A stretch of DNA of 64,000 nucleotides from contig DATNPL010000153.1 of assembly GCA_036703255.1 (NCBI GenBank), positions 53,331 to 117,330 on the forward strand. Direction: 5' to 3'. Shown piece after piece: positions 43,271-52,018 of the stretch (its first letter is position 1; each line of letters opens with the position of its first letter). Source of the DNA: Drouetiella sp036703255. GTDB lineage: Bacteria > Cyanobacteriota > Cyanobacteriia > Elainellales > Elainellaceae. A program made the translations under genes and the position numbers. Under the pieces are notes generated by a model, which was not told the origin of the DNA, did not search any database, and saw nothing but the letters and a program-made list of their open reading frames with translations.

Positions 43271-43723
43271 ATGATTGACTCAAACTTATCTACGCTTTCG
43301 CTAGAAGCTGCCCACAAGATGCTGAAGCAGTTTGAAGGGCAGGAGCAAGGGCAGGCTGCTGAGGAGGCTCTGAAAGATGAAGCCGTGAGACAGAGGCTGC
43401 GGCAAGCCGTGGCGATCGCTGCCAGCCACTCAGACTACCAAATCTTAGGAATTTGTTCCGATACTTGGGCAGAGGGTTGTCAGGCACTGCGATCTTACGC
43501 CGAGGCGTTAGGCTACTTATCGGATTTGAATATGCCCCTGCAACCGATTGAGGGGGCAGTGTATATCAAGTTCAATCCGCAGTTAGGCTCCTGCTATACC
43601 GATGCGTATAGCGGCCATCATCGGGGTGTTTTGGTGTCTTGCCAGTCGGCGGCAGCACCGGGAATCAATGAAATGTATGGGCACCTGCCGTTAGATTTAT
43701 TTGAGGTAGCCGCTGAGCAATGA
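43271..43723 (+). CDS. DUF1824 family protein
   Basis: 150 residues from ATG 43271 (MIDSNLSTLS). It has the DUF1824 pattern: an N-terminal helical pair (EAAHKMLKQFEGQ, RLRQAVAIAASHSDYQ), then GICSDTWAEGCQALRSYAEALGY and YIKFNPQLGSCYTDAYSG. The family is found in cyanobacteria and plastid-bearing plants; its role is unknown. Convergent with the MocR gene. Confidence 0.85.
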   Translation: MIDSNLSTLSLEAAHKMLKQFEGQEQGQAAEEALKDEAVRQRLRQAVAIAASHSDYQILGICSDTWAEGCQALRSYAEALGYLSDLNMPLQPIEGAVYIKFNPQLGSCYTDAYSGHHRGVLVSCQSAAAPGINEMYGHLPLDLFEVAAEQ

Positions 43724-43757
43724 TGCTGTGTGGTAGGGGTGTGGCGGTATGGAGCCG

Positions 43758-45218
43758 CTACTGCTGCTTGGCAAGATGACCCAATTTCTGCATGGCTTGC
43801 TCGATTTTTTCTGACCAGGGTAAGCCTGAGTTGAGTCGAAAGCAGTTGCCATAGCTGCCAGACGGTGAAAATATGGTGCCCGGTGCAATGCTGACGTTTT
43901 GTTCTAAAGCCTGGTGGTAAAGGGCGATGGCATCGAAGGGTTGAGGCAGTTCGACCCAGAGAACATGCCCGCCGTTGGGTCTTGTCACACGGGTTTCGGC
44001 CGGAAAATATTCGCAAATGGCCTGGGTCATAAGGGTCATTTGCAGTTGGTAGTTGCGGCGGAGATGCCGCAGATGCCGATCGTAGCCGCCGTTGCTGAGA
44101 AAGGCTGCAATGGTGAGCTGCGGAGCGATCGCCGTCGTTTGATTGATCACCCACTTAAGCTGCTCAACTTGAGCTTGATAGCGACCTGCCACAACCCAGC
44201 CTACCCGCAATCCAGGGGAGAGGGTTTTGCTATAGGAAGCGCAATAGAGGATATTGCCCTGGCGATCGAACGCTTTTAAGGCTTTGGGACGGGTGCCCTC
44301 AAAATACAAATCGCCGTAGATGTCGTCTTCAATCAGCGGCGTATCGTACTGAGCCATTAGTTCGACTAGCTCTTTTTTCTTGGCATCGCTCATGCAGCTT
44401 CCAAGTGGGTTGCTGAAGTTGGACACGAGGGCACAGGCCGCAATCTGCTTTTTTTGCAGCGCCGCTTCTAGATGCAGCAGAGACATGCCATCACGGGGAT
44501 GGGTGGGTAATTCTAGCGCCTTCAGATGCAGGATTTCTAGGGCTTCTAGTAGCCCGTAGTAGGTCGGTGACTCGATGGCGACTGTGTCTCCGGGTCGGGT
44601 GACAGCTTTGAGCGAGAGATAAACCGCCTCAAATGTGCCATTAGTGGTGACAATTTCGTCAGGGGTAATCGAGCAGCCTGCATCCATCAAGCGACGGGCG
44701 ACTTCGTGCCGCAAGGGCTGACACCCTGGCGGTACATCATAGCTGTGAGCTATTACAGGCTGCTGACGTAAGACTTGCCCCATCAGACGATTGAGGGTGT
44801 CCAGCGGCAGCATTTCCATGCTGGGTACGGCTCCAGCCAGATTAACGCTGTGTTCATCCTGGATGTGGCGAATCATTTGAAACGCCATTGAGTTGTTGAC
44901 TGAGCTGGCTTTTTTGGGGGGCTTAGATTGATCGGGTTCTTCTGGGGCGACCCATAAATTTTGCTTGACGTAGTAGCCCGACTGAGGCCGAACGCTGACT
45001 AGCCCTCGATCTTCTAACAGCCGATAGGCTTCTAAAACGGTAGAAATGCTAACTGATAGCTGCTGATGTAGACGACGAACTGAAGGAAGCCGATCGCCCG
45101 GTTGGAGTGTGCCTTCTTGAATCAGCGCACAGATGCGATCGGCGACCTGTTCATAGAGGCTGGCCGTCTGGGATTGATCGATCAATTTCACTTTCATGGC
45201 AATTTCTTGAAGCTTCAC
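43758..45218 (-). CDS. MocR-type PLP-dependent transcriptional regulator
   Basis: 486 residues. N-terminal GntR helix-turn-helix (YEQVADRICALIQEG, LPSVRRLHQQLSVSISTV) joined to an aminotransferase class-I fold. The PLP lysine is in CASYSKTLSPGLRVGW, the aspartate in LIEDDIYGDLYFEG. MocR proteins use PLP or its aldimine as effector and bind direct repeats. Three ACAGTT boxes lie in its upstream region (45217, 45238, 45263). No obvious target gene of vitamin B6 or taurine/GABA use is nearby; the divergent gene cluster at 45564 could be one. ATG 45197 is an alternative start. Confidence 0.9.
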   Translation of the reverse strand: MKLQEIAMKVKLIDQSQTASLYEQVADRICALIQEGTLQPGDRLPSVRRLHQQLSVSISTVLEAYRLLEDRGLVSVRPQSGYYVKQNLWVAPEEPDQSKPPKKASSVNNSMAFQMIRHIQDEHSVNLAGAVPSMEMLPLDTLNRLMGQVLRQQPVIAHSYDVPPGCQPLRHEVARRLMDAGCSITPDEIVTTNGTFEAVYLSLKAVTRPGDTVAIESPTYYGLLEALEILHLKALELPTHPRDGMSLLHLEAALQKKQIAACALVSNFSNPLGSCMSDAKKKELVELMAQYDTPLIEDDIYGDLYFEGTRPKALKAFDRQGNILYCASYSKTLSPGLRVGWVVAGRYQAQVEQLKWVINQTTAIAPQLTIAAFLSNGGYDRHLRHLRRNYQLQMTLMTQAICEYFPAETRVTRPNGGHVLWVELPQPFDAIALYHQALEQNVSIAPGTIFSPSGSYGNCFRLNSGLPWSEKIEQAMQKLGHLAKQQ

Positions 45219-45285
45219 AGTTCACAGGGGCAGCAGTACAGTTCAGCGGGAAGTTAACCATAACAGTTGTGAAAACTCAAACTGT
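45217..45285. promoter_or_regulatory. ACAGTT boxes upstream of the MocR gene
   Basis: ACAGTT at 45217, 45238 and 45263 (spacings of 21 and 25 bp) and the inverted AACTGT at 45280. The 21-bp step is two helical turns and matches the direct-repeat operators known for MocR regulators. The box at 45217 lies at the start codon of the long reading frame, which favours 45197 as start. The rest of 45286-45563 shows no gene. Confidence 0.45.
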
Positions 45286-45563
45286 ACTCATAACAATTTA
45301 GCTTGACTGCCTCTGTTCTGGTCAAGCCAGGTGTAGGAAAATTCAAATTAAGTTAAGTCATTCGACATCCATTCCACTTCGTAAATCCAGCGGCTAAGAG
45401 CGTTTGGCTGATGTGAACGCAGTTGAGCTATCCATCTGAGTTATTCATCAATATTGTTCATACCTGGTATGAAGTGAGCGATTTGATCATTCGAGTGATG
45501 GCTCTTAGATTAGTTGGAATAAATCGATTGAAGTCTCGATCGCACTCTAGAAGGTGAGCTTTT

Positions 45564-45908
45564 ATGAATCCCTACAATTCTTCTTCGGAATCAGATTCGT
45601 TCTCAAACTCAGAATCCAATATGTCTTCAAATTTACAGCTGATCTTGTTTAGAGATGAGCAGGCTTATTCTCAGATTGTTAGCACCGCCAATCTGCGGCA
45701 TAAACTTCCCAAGTTTCAGCGATTGAGTCAGCTATGGGAAAGGTTGATCAATGCTTTGGCAGGTCAATCAGAACCTAGAATTATTCGTAAGCGCGATCGC
45801 TCTGGCAATTGGTATTTCCGAGTCTACGATCCGGTGAGTCAACAGTCTGCAACGCTCTCTTCTGAAAGAGAACTGCGCGCCTGGATTGATCAGCGGTACT
45901 ATCAATAA
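45564..45908 (+). CDS. Hypothetical protein, first gene of a small operon
   Basis: 114 residues, not recognised. AAGGTGAG lies 7 nt before the ATG. A Ser/Asn-rich N-terminal 25 residues is followed by LILFRDEQAYSQIVSTANL, a helical LSQLWERLINALAGQ, and a basic beta-like part IIRKRDRSGNWYFRVYDP ending in ERELRAWIDQRYYQ. Related hypothetical proteins occur in cyanobacteria as far as I recall. Followed by SnoaL-like, DinB-like and AraC genes on the same strand. Confidence 0.7.
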   Translation: MNPYNSSSESDSFSNSESNMSSNLQLILFRDEQAYSQIVSTANLRHKLPKFQRLSQLWERLINALAGQSEPRIIRKRDRSGNWYFRVYDPVSQQSATLSSERELRAWIDQRYYQ

Positions 45909-45938
45909 AACTAGGTGAGGCAATAAAACTAGGTGAGG
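45903..45938 (+). repeat. 18-bp tandem duplication carrying stop codon and ribosome-binding site
   Basis: CAATAAAACTAGGTGAGG occurs twice in tandem (45903-45920 and 45921-45938) without a mismatch. The first copy holds the TAA stop of the 45564 gene; the second puts AGGTGAGG 7 nt before the ATG of the next gene. Confidence 0.9.
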
Positions 45939-45945
45939 CAGCCTA

Positions 45946-46311
45946 ATGCTGGATGAAAAAACGGGCAAACAAATTGCTCAACGATGGTTGGATGCATGGA
46001 ATTCTCATGACCTAGATGAGATCTTAAGTCACTACGGTGAGGAGGTTCAATTCTTCTCACCGTTAATTACCAAACTGTTAAAAGATCCAAGCGGAAAGAT
46101 TCAAGGAAAGCCAGCTTTGAGAGCATATTTTGCTCAAGGTCTTATGGCTTATCCAGACCTAAAGTTTGAACCCATTCAAGTTCTAACAGGTGTGAATAGT
46201 GTAGTGATTTACTATCGCAGCGTGCAGAATTTATATTCAGCAGAATTTATGGTGATAGGGGATCAGAATCTAATCACTCATGTCCAGGCTCACTACAGTT
46301 CTTCAGTGTAA
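45946..46311 (+). CDS. SnoaL-like (NTF2-fold) protein
   Basis: 121 residues. The pattern RWLDAWNSHDLDEILSHYGE and VQFFSPLI... then GKPALRAYFAQGL and VVIYYRSV marks the SnoaL/nuclear-transport-factor-2 fold. Such proteins are small cone-shaped pockets that act as isomerases, cyclases or ligand binders; the substrate cannot be told. It follows a duplicated ribosome-binding site and precedes a DinB-like gene by 12 nt. Confidence 0.8.
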   Translation: MLDEKTGKQIAQRWLDAWNSHDLDEILSHYGEEVQFFSPLITKLLKDPSGKIQGKPALRAYFAQGLMAYPDLKFEPIQVLTGVNSVVIYYRSVQNLYSAEFMVIGDQNLITHVQAHYSSSV

Positions 46312-46323
46312 GCGCAGCTGAAT

Positions 46324-46839
46324 ATGAAGTCACAAAAGTGTCGCAATCATTACGAATTGATGGCGGATTACAATCACTGGATGAATCAAAAGCTCTATGC
46401 GATTTGTGCAGATATTCCAGATGATCAGCGACGAAAGGATGTGGGTGCATTCTTTCAATCGATTCATGGCACCCTAAATCATTTGCTGTTTGGCGATCGC
46501 ATCTGGATGGGACGCTTTGTAGGCCAGCCTTTTACTGCAAAAATTGGCGAATTGCTGTATGCAGATTTTGCTCAATTGCGACAGCAGCAAGAGATCAGCG
46601 ATCGCCAAATTGTGGAATGGTCAAGGCAACTCTCAGACGAATGGCTCAGTCAGCCCTTTAGCTATGTCAGCAGTGCCGCCCAAAAAACGATTGAGCTTCC
46701 GGCTTGGATTCTGGTTTCCCATATGTTTAACCACCAAACCCATCATCGTGGGCAGATCACCACAGTGCTGTATCAGCTTGGATATGATCCGGGTATAACC
46801 GATATTCCCTGGTTGCCAGAATTGAATGCGATTGTGTAG
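46324..46839 (+). CDS. DinB-family protein
   Basis: 171 residues. Four-helix DinB/YfiT-like fold: NHYELMADYNHWMNQKLYA, SIHGTLNHLLFGDRIWMGR and SHMFNHQTHHRGQITTVLYQ, the last with the HxxxH histidines that with the first His (near residue 47) bind a metal ion. Members act as thiol-dependent transferases or detoxifying enzymes. In the same operon as the SnoaL-like gene, 12 nt apart. Not to be confused with the DNA polymerase DinB. Confidence 0.85.
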   Translation: MKSQKCRNHYELMADYNHWMNQKLYAICADIPDDQRRKDVGAFFQSIHGTLNHLLFGDRIWMGRFVGQPFTAKIGELLYADFAQLRQQQEISDRQIVEWSRQLSDEWLSQPFSYVSSAAQKTIELPAWILVSHMFNHQTHHRGQITTVLYQLGYDPGITDIPWLPELNAIV

Positions 46840-46913
46840 AGGGAGGGGTTCGAGACAGCAACCCACTGCTCTGAGGCATCGCTCATTTGAGATACAGAGG
46901 AAGCATCTGAGCC

Positions 46914-47762
46914 ATGAAAACGCGATCGCCCCTGCAATCTACAGAACAGATCAAGTTCTGGCGTGATCCTGCACTAAACAACACAGAAATGTTGCGGGCG
47001 ACCTACGTGACCCATTCATTTTCGCGCCACACGCATGAGGGCTATGCGATCGGCGTCATTGATGCAGGGGTTGAAGAATTTACCTACCAGGGCGCAACCC
47101 ATCGAGCAACGGCGGGGAGTCTTGTAATTGTGCATCCTGGTGAAGTCCATACAGGCCATGCAGGCACAGCCGAGGGCTGGCAGTATCGGATGCTTTATCC
47201 AGATGTGGCGCTTTTGCAGCGGGCGATGGCTGAACTCCAAGACAATGCGGCAACGATTCCCTACTTCCCCAACCCCGTGATTCAAGACAGCCAGCTTGCG
47301 GGGCAGTTGCGTCGGTTGCACATGGCGTTAGAGGCGACAGAATCTCAGCTAGAGCGAGAATCTCGATTTTTGTGGACGTTAGCCCAGCTCATTTCGCGCT
47401 ATGCCGATCGCCGCCCTGCAACCCTCCTGCTCGGCCAAGAACATCAGGCCGTTTTGCGGGTGTGCGACTATCTTAACGCTTGCTTTGCCGATGCGATTTC
47501 TCTTGATCAACTTGCCCAAATTGCTCACCTCAAGCCTTTGCGCTTGCTGCGCGTTTTTCAGCGAGAAACAGGGCTACCGCCTCACGCCTATCTCGTACAG
47601 CTTCGCGTACAGCAGGCAAAGCTGATGCTCTCTGGTGGAAAGGCGATCGCTCAGGTGGCTTTTGAGACAGGCTTCACGGATCAGAGTCACCTCAACCGCC
47701 ATTTCAAGCGATTAGTTGGCATGACGCCTGGGCAGTATGCGATCGGTTGTCGATTGCCGTAG
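46914..47762 (+). CDS. AraC-family transcriptional regulator
   Basis: 282 residues. N-terminal cupin-like AraC binding domain (SFSRHTHEGYAIGVIDAG, LVIVHPGEVHTGH) and two C-terminal helix-turn-helix motifs (ISLDQLAQIAHLKPLRLLRV; AIAQVAFETGFTDQSHLNRH). Ends MTPGQYAIG. Typical of regulators that respond to small molecules. It closes the operon with the SnoaL and DinB-like genes and may control it. Confidence 0.9.
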   Translation: MKTRSPLQSTEQIKFWRDPALNNTEMLRATYVTHSFSRHTHEGYAIGVIDAGVEEFTYQGATHRATAGSLVIVHPGEVHTGHAGTAEGWQYRMLYPDVALLQRAMAELQDNAATIPYFPNPVIQDSQLAGQLRRLHMALEATESQLERESRFLWTLAQLISRYADRRPATLLLGQEHQAVLRVCDYLNACFADAISLDQLAQIAHLKPLRLLRVFQRETGLPPHAYLVQLRVQQAKLMLSGGKAIAQVAFETGFTDQSHLNRHFKRLVGMTPGQYAIGCRLP

Positions 47763-47935
47763 CCCTCACATTAAACTGCGATCGGTATTGTTTTATCCAT
47801 TCAGCGCAGCGCTATTCTCACCTGGGTAAATTTGAGCTGTCCTTGAGCTAATTTTCCAACAATACCCATGCTGAAAAGTTGTGCCTAAAATTTGGCCTAA
47901 AAAATGCAGGGTTTTGTTAGCTATATAGCGCTACG

Positions 47936-48002
47936 CGCTTAGATCCAAATGGGTTATTTTTTGAAAGCCTCGCGTTGCCTTCAAAAAATAACCTGTCCTA
48001 AC
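47936..48002 (-). repeat. Dispersed hairpin repeat, degenerate copy
   Basis: Outer arms GGTTATTTTTTGAA (47952-47965) and TTCAAAAAATAACC (47980-47993). Read on the minus strand, the sequence from GTTAGGACAGGTTAT to ATTTGGATCTAAGCG aligns with the copy at 63749-63818, with an internal loss of bases in one arm. The rest of 47763-48118 shows no gene. Confidence 0.85.
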
Positions 48003-48118
48003 CCAATTACGCAGTGCCATACAAGCTGGCGAACTCTAAAAAGTAGCAGCGCTCCAAAACAATACCCTGCAAGCGCTTTACTGCTTACAGGGCATGTCTC
48101 AAACGATTAACCTTTGGA

Positions 48119-48191
48119 TACCCCCAGGGGAATTCGAATCCCCGTCGCCTCCGTGAAAGGGAGGTGTCCTAGGCCTCTAGACGATGGGGGC
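48119..48191 (-). tRNA. trnE: tRNA-Glu (anticodon UUC)
   Basis: 73 nt. On the minus strand the acceptor GCCCCCA pairs with UGGGGGU, the D arm and the T arm GGGGATTCGAATTCCCC are complete, and the anticodon stem CCTCC/GGAGG closes a CTTTCAC loop with TTC at its centre. The 3' CCA is not encoded (TCC follows), so it needs the CCA-adding enzyme encoded at 62395. In cyanobacteria Glu-tRNA also feeds heme and chlorophyll synthesis. It lies 19 nt after the PIN gene. Confidence 0.97.
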
Positions 48192-48210
48192 AGGTTCCTT
48201 TTCACTTTTA

Positions 48211-49002
48211 CTAGGTTAGCGAAAGAAAATGCTTCTTGTCAACTGCTGTCGAAAATTCTCTAGGAACCAAAGTTTGAGGCAGATACTTTTTCAGATCGGC
48301 GCTGTTAAAGAGGAACCAGATTAAGTAGGCCGCGATCGCCAGACCCGCAGCCGCCAAAAGCAGCGACAGCGCATCAGGCAACCAGTCAGGGACTGAGACA
48401 GAATTGCGGGCGATCGTAGTCTTAGACTGGGGTGCAACCCGAGTTGGGGTGGTGCGTTGATACGTAGTTGGGCCAGCGGGCGTAGGCGGCATGCCATAGG
48501 CCGTGCGAAACTGCTGGAATTTTTGGCTTACAGCAATAGGGCGCTGCCCAGTCCGGCTCCATTGCAGCAAAGACTCTCCTGTGATGCCGCATAGGTTGAC
48601 CACCGGAATTTCGTAGAGCCGTTGCAGTAGCGCCCGATCTTTTGAAACCAGCACAACGAGGCTATTAGGGAAACTTTGAGACAGGGCAAAGGCACAACGC
48701 CCAACGGCTAAAGAAACCCTAGAACGTCGCGTCAATGCTTGCCCAGAGCCTACCTTGAGGTTGGGATGATGGGCGTTGGCATCTGTAATTTGCCAGCCGC
48801 TAGAGGCATAAAAGCGGTTAAAAGCTTTGGCGATTCGCTCCAAATCTGGATCGGGCGATCGATCAAACATCAACCGCATTTCTTCATAGACAACTTGAGG
48901 GATATAGCAGCTTCCAACCCGCGAAAACTCTCGCCATTCACTAGGAGAAGCCACCGATAGCGCACTGATATCAAACACTAAAATGACCGGGGGAACTGCC
49001 AT
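48211..49002 (-). CDS. PIN-domain protein with C-terminal membrane helix
   Basis: 263 residues. The PIN fold is shown by ILVFDISALSVAS at the N-terminus (first Asp), VVYEEMRLMF (Glu), and LVVLVSKDRALLQRL (late Asp). PIN domains cleave single-stranded RNA with a metal-dependent acidic site. A Thr/Pro/Arg linker leads to one membrane helix (about 213-235, LLLAAAGLAIAAYLIWFLF), which would tether the nuclease to the membrane. No antitoxin gene is adjacent. It follows the site-2 protease by 34 nt and is just upstream of tRNA-Glu. Confidence 0.82.
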   Translation of the reverse strand: MAVPPVILVFDISALSVASPSEWREFSRVGSCYIPQVVYEEMRLMFDRSPDPDLERIAKAFNRFYASSGWQITDANAHHPNLKVGSGQALTRRSRVSLAVGRCAFALSQSFPNSLVVLVSKDRALLQRLYEIPVVNLCGITGESLLQWSRTGQRPIAVSQKFQQFRTAYGMPPTPAGPTTYQRTTPTRVAPQSKTTIARNSVSVPDWLPDALSLLLAAAGLAIAAYLIWFLFNSADLKKYLPQTLVPREFSTAVDKKHFLSLT

Positions 49003-49036
49003 GGTAGATTTAACCTCCGAAATTGACCTCCAAAAT

Positions 49037-50518
49037 TTAGCCTCCGATACCCAGATGACCCGCCAAGCTAGGGGGTATGGGTAGCAGCGTCACCACCATA
49101 AACAACAAAATCAGCAAGCCCAGTATGGCGCGAATATCGCTTGGCTCAGTTAGTTCATTCAGGGCAGGTCGCTCTAAATCTCGCTGAAGAAATAGAATGG
49201 CGATCGCCCAATAGAGCGCTAGCGGATTCACCAAAGCCGCCAGACCCAGTAAAATCAGCGTGCCGACGGTCGTGCGAGCTGCCACCTTGCGGCCATAGAT
49301 AGACTGCATGATGCGGCCTCCATCTAGCTGTCCGGCAGGCAGCAAATTGATGGCTGTAATCACCAAGCCCAACCAGCCAATCACCACAAACGGATGCACA
49401 TCTACAATAGGCTGCAAGAGAGCCTTGCCCAGGGCAATTTTGGCGATCGCCCCTACTAGAAGCGATCCCTGAAAAAACTCTGAGGGAAGCTGAAAATAGC
49501 TGCCCTGGTGAGACAAAAACAAACCCACAAACAGCATTCCCAGAGCCGTCAACCCCCCCAGAGCAGGCCCAGCAAAGGCAATATCAAACAGGGCAGTGCG
49601 GCTGGGTAGCAAAGAGGCAAAACGGGTGATCGCTCCAAAAGAGCCAATTTGCAGTACGGGTAAGAAAAAGGGTGGACTGAGCCGAGCCTGATGGCGCTTG
49701 GCCAGCACCCAATGCCCCATCTCATGGGCTGCTAGGGTTAGTAAAATACCTATGCCAATGGGCAACACTTCCTGTAACCGGGCAGGAGCCGTAAACAGAT
49801 CAAACCCCAACATAATGCCTGCGGTTTCTAAGCAGGTGGCGATCGTGGCTAGCCCTAACCCAACAGCCAACAAAATCTGTGTCAGGGTAGCGGGTTTGGG
49901 ATCGCTGCTGCTGGGTAAAACCACCACCACAGGCTTATCCTCCATGCCCTCTACCAGAAATAGGCGATAGCGATCGTCTAAGTGCTGCTTAAGTTGGGCA
50001 GAGAGTCGATCGTAGGTAAGCTGTGGATCGCCGCGCAGGTTGCCCTTAAAAATGGCACCCTCGTTGTAGGGAATGGCTTCAACGGCAAAAAAAGTATCGA
50101 TACCAAAAATGTTGCGGATGGCTTGAAGGTCAGCCGCCGGAATACTGGGCACTCCTTCTTTGGCTGGCTCGGACTGAGGCTTCTCGGTCGTGTGAGGGGA
50201 TGTAGCATGAGACGATGCAGACTCAGCCTCTGCTTTCGCCACCTCTGGTTTTGATAAATCTGGCTGACTGCCCACCAGGTCACGCAGCCATCTGCCTAAG
50301 GCGATGTAGACAAGGGTTGAACCCACCAGCAAAGACAGGACGCCTGCCAAGCTGATGGATATGCCCATCGCTAATGAACCAAAAAATAACAACCAGGGCA
50401 GCATTAGCGCTACCGATTGTAGCCAACCCAAAACTCCAGGCTTACCCAAGGGTATGGCGCGGTAGAGTCCCCATCCCAATATTGCCAATGCCACGAGCAG
50501 AATCACAGCGGTAATCAT
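49037..50518 (-). CDS. Site-2 protease family membrane protein (EGY-like)
   Basis: 493 residues from ATG 50518 (MITAVILLVALAIL). Several membrane helices; the zinc site HEMGH (about 265-269) lies in a helix and the second motif LLPAGQLDGGRIMQSIYG carries the third ligand Asp. An N-terminal cytosolic domain (AIRNIFGIDTFFAVEAIPYN, DDRYRLFLVEGMEDKP) is the type seen in cyanobacterial and plant EGY1/EGY2 proteins. Intramembrane cleavage of a regulator or anti-sigma factor is the family role. The start at 50551 is less likely. The segment 50519-50812 upstream shows no gene. Confidence 0.9.
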   Translation of the reverse strand: MITAVILLVALAILGWGLYRAIPLGKPGVLGWLQSVALMLPWLLFFGSLAMGISISLAGVLSLLVGSTLVYIALGRWLRDLVGSQPDLSKPEVAKAEAESASSHATSPHTTEKPQSEPAKEGVPSIPAADLQAIRNIFGIDTFFAVEAIPYNEGAIFKGNLRGDPQLTYDRLSAQLKQHLDDRYRLFLVEGMEDKPVVVVLPSSSDPKPATLTQILLAVGLGLATIATCLETAGIMLGFDLFTAPARLQEVLPIGIGILLTLAAHEMGHWVLAKRHQARLSPPFFLPVLQIGSFGAITRFASLLPSRTALFDIAFAGPALGGLTALGMLFVGLFLSHQGSYFQLPSEFFQGSLLVGAIAKIALGKALLQPIVDVHPFVVIGWLGLVITAINLLPAGQLDGGRIMQSIYGRKVAARTTVGTLILLGLAALVNPLALYWAIAILFLQRDLERPALNELTEPSDIRAILGLLILLFMVVTLLPIPPSLAGHLGIGG

Positions 50519-50812
50519 TGAATCAAGTCTCTGTATGGCTCCACAGAGCACGGATAGTCAGTATGGCTAAGTCTGAGGGTGATTTTTGAGAAAAGCCCGA
50601 TCCGCACCTGCTTTCTCAAGATCATCCTTGAGATTACCTATGCCAGATTACCTCTAAGCATACCAAGAGACTTCGGAAGCAGCGGTTTTGCCCTCTAAAT
50701 TGCAATTTAAATAGTGATCGGCTGTCTGTCGCGCAGTAGCTGCCCTCATTAAAGAGCAGATTTTGAGTAAGATTCTGCTGAGGTGCCTAGCTGAGGTATC
50801 TGACTGTAGCGA

Positions 50813-52018
50813 TCAAGAGCCGCTTTCTGTTGGGGGCACATGCGGTTTTGCAGCCCATACAAAAAGCGCTGCCAACAGAAACGCGATCGCCCCCAGCAGC
50901 CCATCCGTCGCTCCTGAGAGCCGCTCTGGTTGCGGCACAAGCAGCCCAAATAAACCAGCCGCTGCTCCCATACCGCCAAAGTATAGACCTATCCCCAAGC
51001 CAGCCCGTTCTGCCGGAACCAAAGACAGGGCAAATGGCACACCGCCGACAAAGACAAAATTGAGCGAGAGCAAAAGAATAATCGCTGCCCCGATCAAAAT
51101 GCCGCGATTGGGAAAGGCTGCCAGCAGTCCAGCCAATGCGGCAGTGGTTAGCAGCCCTGCCCCCAGCGTCCGCCGATTGCCTAGCCGCGTCGCCAGCCAC
51201 CCAGCCGGAATTGCCACAACGACAAGCCCAATTGCGATCGCGCCCATGCCTATGCCTCCATCGGCAAACAGAGCCTGAAATCCTTTACCAAAGCTGCTCA
51301 TGATACAGCGGATGCCCCAGCCTGCACAAATCCCCACCAGGGCGATCGCCCCTAAAGGCCGCAGCCTCAGCGCTGATGAATCTAATGGCTGTGCTGCTGG
51401 AGCGGTTGGCGGCGTGCTCATCCGTAGAGCCGCAGCGGCACCCAATAGCGCAATCGAGGCGATCGTGAAGGGTGCGATCGCGCCCCAGCTCAAAATGGCC
51501 TGATTCACCAACGGTTTGGCGGTGCCCAGCAGTCCGGCAGCAAGGCTCAGCACGCTTGTGGCTAAAGGCATGTCTTGCAGCGCAGCATATCGTCTTAAGA
51601 GCGACAGCGCCGGACTGCGGAAAAGCGTCATGGCGATCGCCCAAGCGATGATGACTGCGATGGCTACGCCCTGCATACCTGTTTTGCCCAAGATTGCCGA
51701 TACGGGAATCAGAATAAATAGCGCCGACGAAAGCACAACGCCGATGGAGATAAACGGAAAGCGGGTTCCCATCCAGGTTTGCGATCGATCCGATAATCCG
51801 CCCATGAGCGGTTCCATAATGACGGCGATCGCGTTTTCTATTACCAGGAGGCTCAATCCCATCTGGGGCGGAAAACCGAGTTGAGTCAGGAGTTGCGGCA
51901 GATACAGATTGTAGATCAACCACATTAGCGCGATCACACTCTGAAGTGCGGTGAGTCCCAACACCTGTTTCCATAGGATGCGGGGTGGGGCGATCGGCTG
52001 GGATAAAGCAGGACTCAT
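50813..52018 (-). CDS. MFS transporter
   Basis: 401 residues with about 12 membrane helices. PLMGGLSDRSQTWMGTRFPF after TM2 is the MFS loop signature (GxxSDR-x-x-G/R), and a related GWLATRLGNRRTLGAG repeats after TM8. The pattern is nearest to the SLC45/sugar-cation symporter branch, but the substrate is not determinable. It stands alone between the site-2 protease and the HxlR gene. Confidence 0.85.
   Translation of the reverse strand: MSPALSQPIAPPRILWKQVLGLTALQSVIALMWLIYNLYLPQLLTQLGFPPQMGLSLLVIENAIAVIMEPLMGGLSDRSQTWMGTRFPFISIGVVLSSALFILIPVSAILGKTGMQGVAIAVIIAWAIAMTLFRSPALSLLRRYAALQDMPLATSVLSLAAGLLGTAKPLVNQAILSWGAIAPFTIASIALLGAAAALRMSTPPTAPAAQPLDSSALRLRPLGAIALVGICAGWGIRCIMSSFGKGFQALFADGGIGMGAIAIGLVVVAIPAGWLATRLGNRRTLGAGLLTTAALAGLLAAFPNRGILIGAAIILLLSLNFVFVGGVPFALSLVPAERAGLGIGLYFGGMGAAAGLFGLLVPQPERLSGATDGLLGAIAFLLAALFVWAAKPHVPPTESGS

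Noticed and set aside
43618..44154. 178-codon minus-strand frame overlapping the DUF1824 and MocR genes
   Set aside because: Composition is not protein-like and it overlaps two sound genes.
50787..51974. Long frames of 137 and 229 codons inside the MFS gene
   Set aside because: Other-frame shadows without family features; the MFS frame has clear membrane helices and motifs.
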